From positions 711,404 through 775,403 of the forward strand of contig RHPI01000560.1 of NCBI GenBank assembly GCA_009103225.1: a stretch of DNA of 64,000 nucleotides, given 5' to 3'. The notes beneath the pieces were generated by a model, which was not told where the DNA came from, ran no database searches, and saw only the letters and a program-made list of their open reading frames with translations. Position 1 is the first letter of the stretch; every line of letters begins with the position of its first letter. Shown here one piece after another: positions 60,629 through 64,000 of the stretch. The position numbers and the translations under genes are program-made. Source of the DNA: Chlorokybus atmophyticus (lineage: Eukaryota > Streptophyta > Chlorokybophyceae > Chlorokybales > Chlorokybaceae).

Positions 60629-63400
60629 CTAGCTCTGTGGCCTCTCAAGAATGACTCTATCGAACCCCTTAGCAGCCAGCTTGAGGTTCAGCAATAGGCG
60701 AGCAGGAGTTGCGTTTGGGGCTGCTGCATCCGCAACCATGGTTGCCTGGTGCATCTCAAATCTGGTGAGGGACAGGGACATGTAGCGGGCAGGTTGTGGA
60801 CTTCCTGTGGGGCTTGGTTGTGGTGTCATGTTGTGCAGGGGGGCGTCCAGGTAGGCTGCATCTTGTACCTCCGTGTTCAAGTTGATAAAGCAAGGCCTGG
60901 CTCCTGCAGGTGTGTTGATGTGGGTGGGCCCTGCTCTGGTTATTGCTTCTTGCTGTGCTAACAGCTTGGCTTGCTTGGCAGCCTCCTTCTCAGCCTTGGC
61001 AGCCTCCTTGTCTGCCTTGGCGGCCTCCTTCTCAATCCTGGCGTGCTGCTTCTGCTAGGTCAGGGCCTCCCGCTGTGCAGCCTTATCCACACGCTGCGCA
61101 GCTGCCAGCGCCTTCTTGCTTGCTGCTTCAATCCTCTTCCGCGCTGCCTTCTGCTTGCGCGCCTCGCCTAATGCCTTCGTCGCTGCCAGCTCTGCCCTCT
61201 TGGCTTGCAGGGCCTTGATGTACCCTTCAGATGTGAGGCAAAGGGAGCCGTGAATCTATTGGGTTCTTGGCATTCTTCTGTTGCCACGCCGAAGGGCCAG
61301 CCTGCTGCTGCATGACTCCAAAGTTGATGTTGTTGGTAGCCCCACCAGCACCTGCAGCCCCCTGAGAAGGTGGGTCACTGTTGACGTTGATGGTGATGGT
61401 GTTGTTGTTGGTGGTGATGTTGACGTCGTTGTTGTTGACAGTGCTGGGCATCACAGGCTCTGGAGGCTGGTTCCCCTTGTCGCTGCTGCTGTCATCATCC
61501 TCTGTGGCATCAGAGTCGCCCTCCTCATCAAATGGCACAGGTACTCCTTGCCCATCCAACACTGGGCCTCCAAACTCGTGCTGTACTTGTGCATGAGCCA
61601 GGTCTGGGGTGACTTCATCCGCTGTTGGTTTGGGCAGCTGTGGCAACTTGTCGTCCAATGCATGTACATTAACAGGCCAGATCCCTGTCACAAGGGCAAG
61701 GTATGTTTACCACGCTGTGTCTTCTGCAATTAGGTCAGCAATTAGGCATGCATGGGTGCTATACCTGTCTTTTTGAACCCGCTTGTGATGTTGGCAGGTG
61801 TCATGGCTAGGTAAAAGGGCTTTGCTGTCAGCTCCACGAACTTCAGCTTGGTGATGGGGCAAGTGGGGTCTTCAACTCTCCACTTTAGGAACTCCTTCTT
61901 GTAGTGCGCCTTCAGCGACTTAAAGCAGCTCACATCCAGCACCTAAGTGTACATGGTATGTGTACATCAGCATGTGCATCTCAGCCAGCATGCATGCAAA
62001 CATGCATACGCATCTCACCTGCATCAGGTGTGTCATATGGGCAGGGAATGTCAGCATAATGACACCGTTGGCCCGTGCCTTCTCTAGGAGCTCAGGATTT
62101 ATACGAGAGGAATGGCCGTCAAGCAACAAAAGAACAGGCCTGTCAGGGCTGGCGCCACCAGGTATGTGTTTCAAGAATTGCTTGAACCACTCAGCAAAAA
62201 CAGGTCCAACGTCATGTATGCATTTTCCTGCATGCGCATGAAGGACCCATATGGGGCAGCCTGCACATAGTTCTCTTTGAAGCGTGACCCCTTCATGATG
62301 TACATTGGAGGCATAAAGGTGCCAGCAGCGCTGACGCATGCCATTACGCCCATATGTTCTCGGTTGCCAGCTTGTTTGTAGTATGGGTTTTTGTACCCCT
62401 TCTTGCATATCACTTTCACAATTCCTGTTATTCACAACATTGTTAGCAACTTGCAGATGGCCTCTAACAGCAACTTGTGTGCAAGTGTGAGCGCAGGTAC
62501 ATACCAACATTGTCTGGCTCAAAGCCAGTCTCGTCTGCATTGAAGATGCGTGTGGGATCGTCGATGCCAAGCTCCTCCAGAGTCTTTGTGTACAGGTCAA
62601 AGAAGCCCTCCACATTCTCCCTGGTGCACGCCTGCCACCTCCTTCAATCAAGACCCTCAGCTACTCTCGAGGCCAACTGGTGGCGTGTCATGAGCAATCG
62701 CAACCACTTGTAGCCAGGCATGCCACTGGCACCAAACCTCTTCAGCCTCATCTTGGGGTCATCCTTCAGCATGCTGACTACCTGCTCACGCAACACCGAG
62801 GTGAGTCCAGCAGCACACTACACACATCATACACACACAACAGTCATGCACATACAGGCCTATTGTTCACACTTGCACACACAACCTCAACAACCAAGTG
62901 ACTTCACCTTCTGAAACAGGGCTGGGCGGGTAACACCAAAGTTGCTGTCCGCACACCATTTGATCCAAGTGACAAGCTCCTTCTCCTCCGCATCGCTCAT
63001 CACAGGTGGCCTCCCCATAGGCACTGAAAGCTGCAGCTTCTCGAGGCAATGCACATAGTCACAAAGGGTGGACTTGGCCACACCATGGGTGGCAGCAGAT
63101 ACCCTAAGGCCCATCCCAGCCTTCACATCATCAACAGCCACTGCCATCTTCAACAAGAGACCCTAACCCCGTGCACCCCAGTTGACATATCGCATGCCCT
63201 TGCGCCTGGTGGTGCCTAGGCAGCTTCTGAGAGCAGCCTTACTGCACCCCCTGGCACGTTTGCCCAAGCAAGGGGCAGAGGGTGTGCTGCATGCTCTCTT
63301 GCTACCACACGTAGGAGTAGTCTCCTGCAATGCATAGCATTCAGAAATATAGCAGCCGTAGCACACAACATGTAGCGGACTTGTATGACAGCAAGCATGT
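60629..63400 (-). pseudogene. pogo-like DDE transposase (element 2), broken
   Basis: Pieces in order on the minus strand: Psq-type helix-turn-helix (GVAKSTLCDYVHCLEKLQLS, MGRPPVMSDAEEKELVTWI), GMPGYKWLRLLMTRHQLASR, first Asp in IFNADETGFEPD, second in LLLLDGHSSRINPE, then AHMTHLMQ spliced to VLDVSCFKSLKAHYKKEFLK (third Asp), and GFKKT spliced to GIWPVNVHALDDKL. At least two introns look sound (61952-62019 region and 61684-61767). A variable Asn/Thr-rich acidic segment and a Lys/Ala coiled coil end it at 60629. Breaks seen: TAG at 63165-63163, TGA at 62650-62648, a one-base frameshift in a T run near 62200, a frame change near 61227 and a TAG at 61057-61055. It is related to, but clearly diverged from, element 1. 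Confidence 0.78.
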
Positions 63401-64000
63401 CAACACCATCTCACCTCATCTTCTTGTGTGCATCCTGCTGTGCATTAACTGGCCTGCCCCTCTGGTGTGCCTCTCATGTGCACCATGAATGCACCCCTCC
63501 CTATTGCAACTAACAGACAACCCTTCTCTCAATACACAACACATCCCCCTCATCAGTGCACACCGCCACTGCCTCACCACCACACCAACTCAACCAACAC
63601 TTGCCCATACCCAACTTCAGTCTGCTGCTATCAACTGACTCACAAAACTGCCAATTTTTGCACTTGTACATTACCCGCCACAACTTTCAATGCCAAAGCT
63701 GTTAAGCAAACCCTCTTAGGGGTGTTAACTAGACAGCTCAGGCAGTCTACAGAGTTATCGAGCACCACCGTTGGCCAAGTACAACTCTATCCTTAAGGGT
63801 TCAAAGTCAAGTAAACCATGTTGCAACACTTAAAATTAAATACTTGACTGAGTGCCTTCGCGCCATTACTCAACCGATGATGGTGAAACCTAGTGGAGGC
63901 ATTGCATTGGCTCACAGCTACACGCCAGAACAACAACCACCTCATTTGGCCTTCAAATGCCGCAACTACAGCGTGGCAAATAGCCCTTAGCGCGCCCTGT
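63401..64000. other. Right flank of transposon element 2
   Basis: No gene recognised up to the window edge. Contains the second copy of the 15-base near-identical direct repeat (63980-63994). Confidence 0.4.

Overview
The window is nuclear DNA from a eukaryote, most likely a green alga. Almost every gene is split by short GT-AG introns. Two genes point to the plant/algal lineage: a plastid RETICULATA-RELATED 5/6-type protein and a UPL6-type HECT ligase. A plant-type pseudouridine kinase, an RBL18/UBAC2 rhomboid and CNX5/MOCS3 agree with this. Base composition is roughly even, and many introns carry long alternating purine-pyrimidine tracts. I cannot name the species. Exon borders below were worked out by hand from splice consensus, reading phase and family motifs; total lengths were checked to be whole codons.

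Layout: 0.2-8.1 kb holds an amino acid transporter (+), pseudouridine kinase (-) and MOCS3/CNX5 (+). From 8.1 to 21 kb is an accessory stretch: a decayed copy of a nuclease-like gene whose intact relative lies at 57.9-59.3 kb, an assembly gap, a Tigger/pogo transposase relic, a partial duplicate of the 3' end of MOCS3, a fairly well preserved pogo-like transposon, and the 3' end of a non-LTR retrotransposon. From 21 to 59 kb is the gene-rich core: RETICULATA-RELATED/ChaN protein (-), histone deacetylase family protein (-), UPL6 HECT ligase (+), MIC10 (-), mitochondrial ferredoxin (-), a large RGG/zinc-finger protein (+), rhomboid-UBA protein (-), R3H/G-patch protein (-), a KIAA0930 homolog (+) and a PD-(D/E)XK nuclease-like protein (-). 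From 60 kb to the end is a second, broken pogo-like transposon.

The genes do not form one pathway. Themes that recur are organelle function (plastid RER protein, MIC10, ferredoxin), RNA and tRNA metabolism (pseudouridine kinase, MOCS3 in tRNA thiolation, R3H/G-patch protein, RGG/zinc-knuckle protein) and ubiquitin-linked quality control (UPL6, rhomboid-UBA protein). The most unusual content is the nuclease-like family with one intact gene and one exon-by-exon relic, the segmental copy of MOCS3, three distinct pogo/Tigger lineages at different stages of decay, and several perfect long hairpins.
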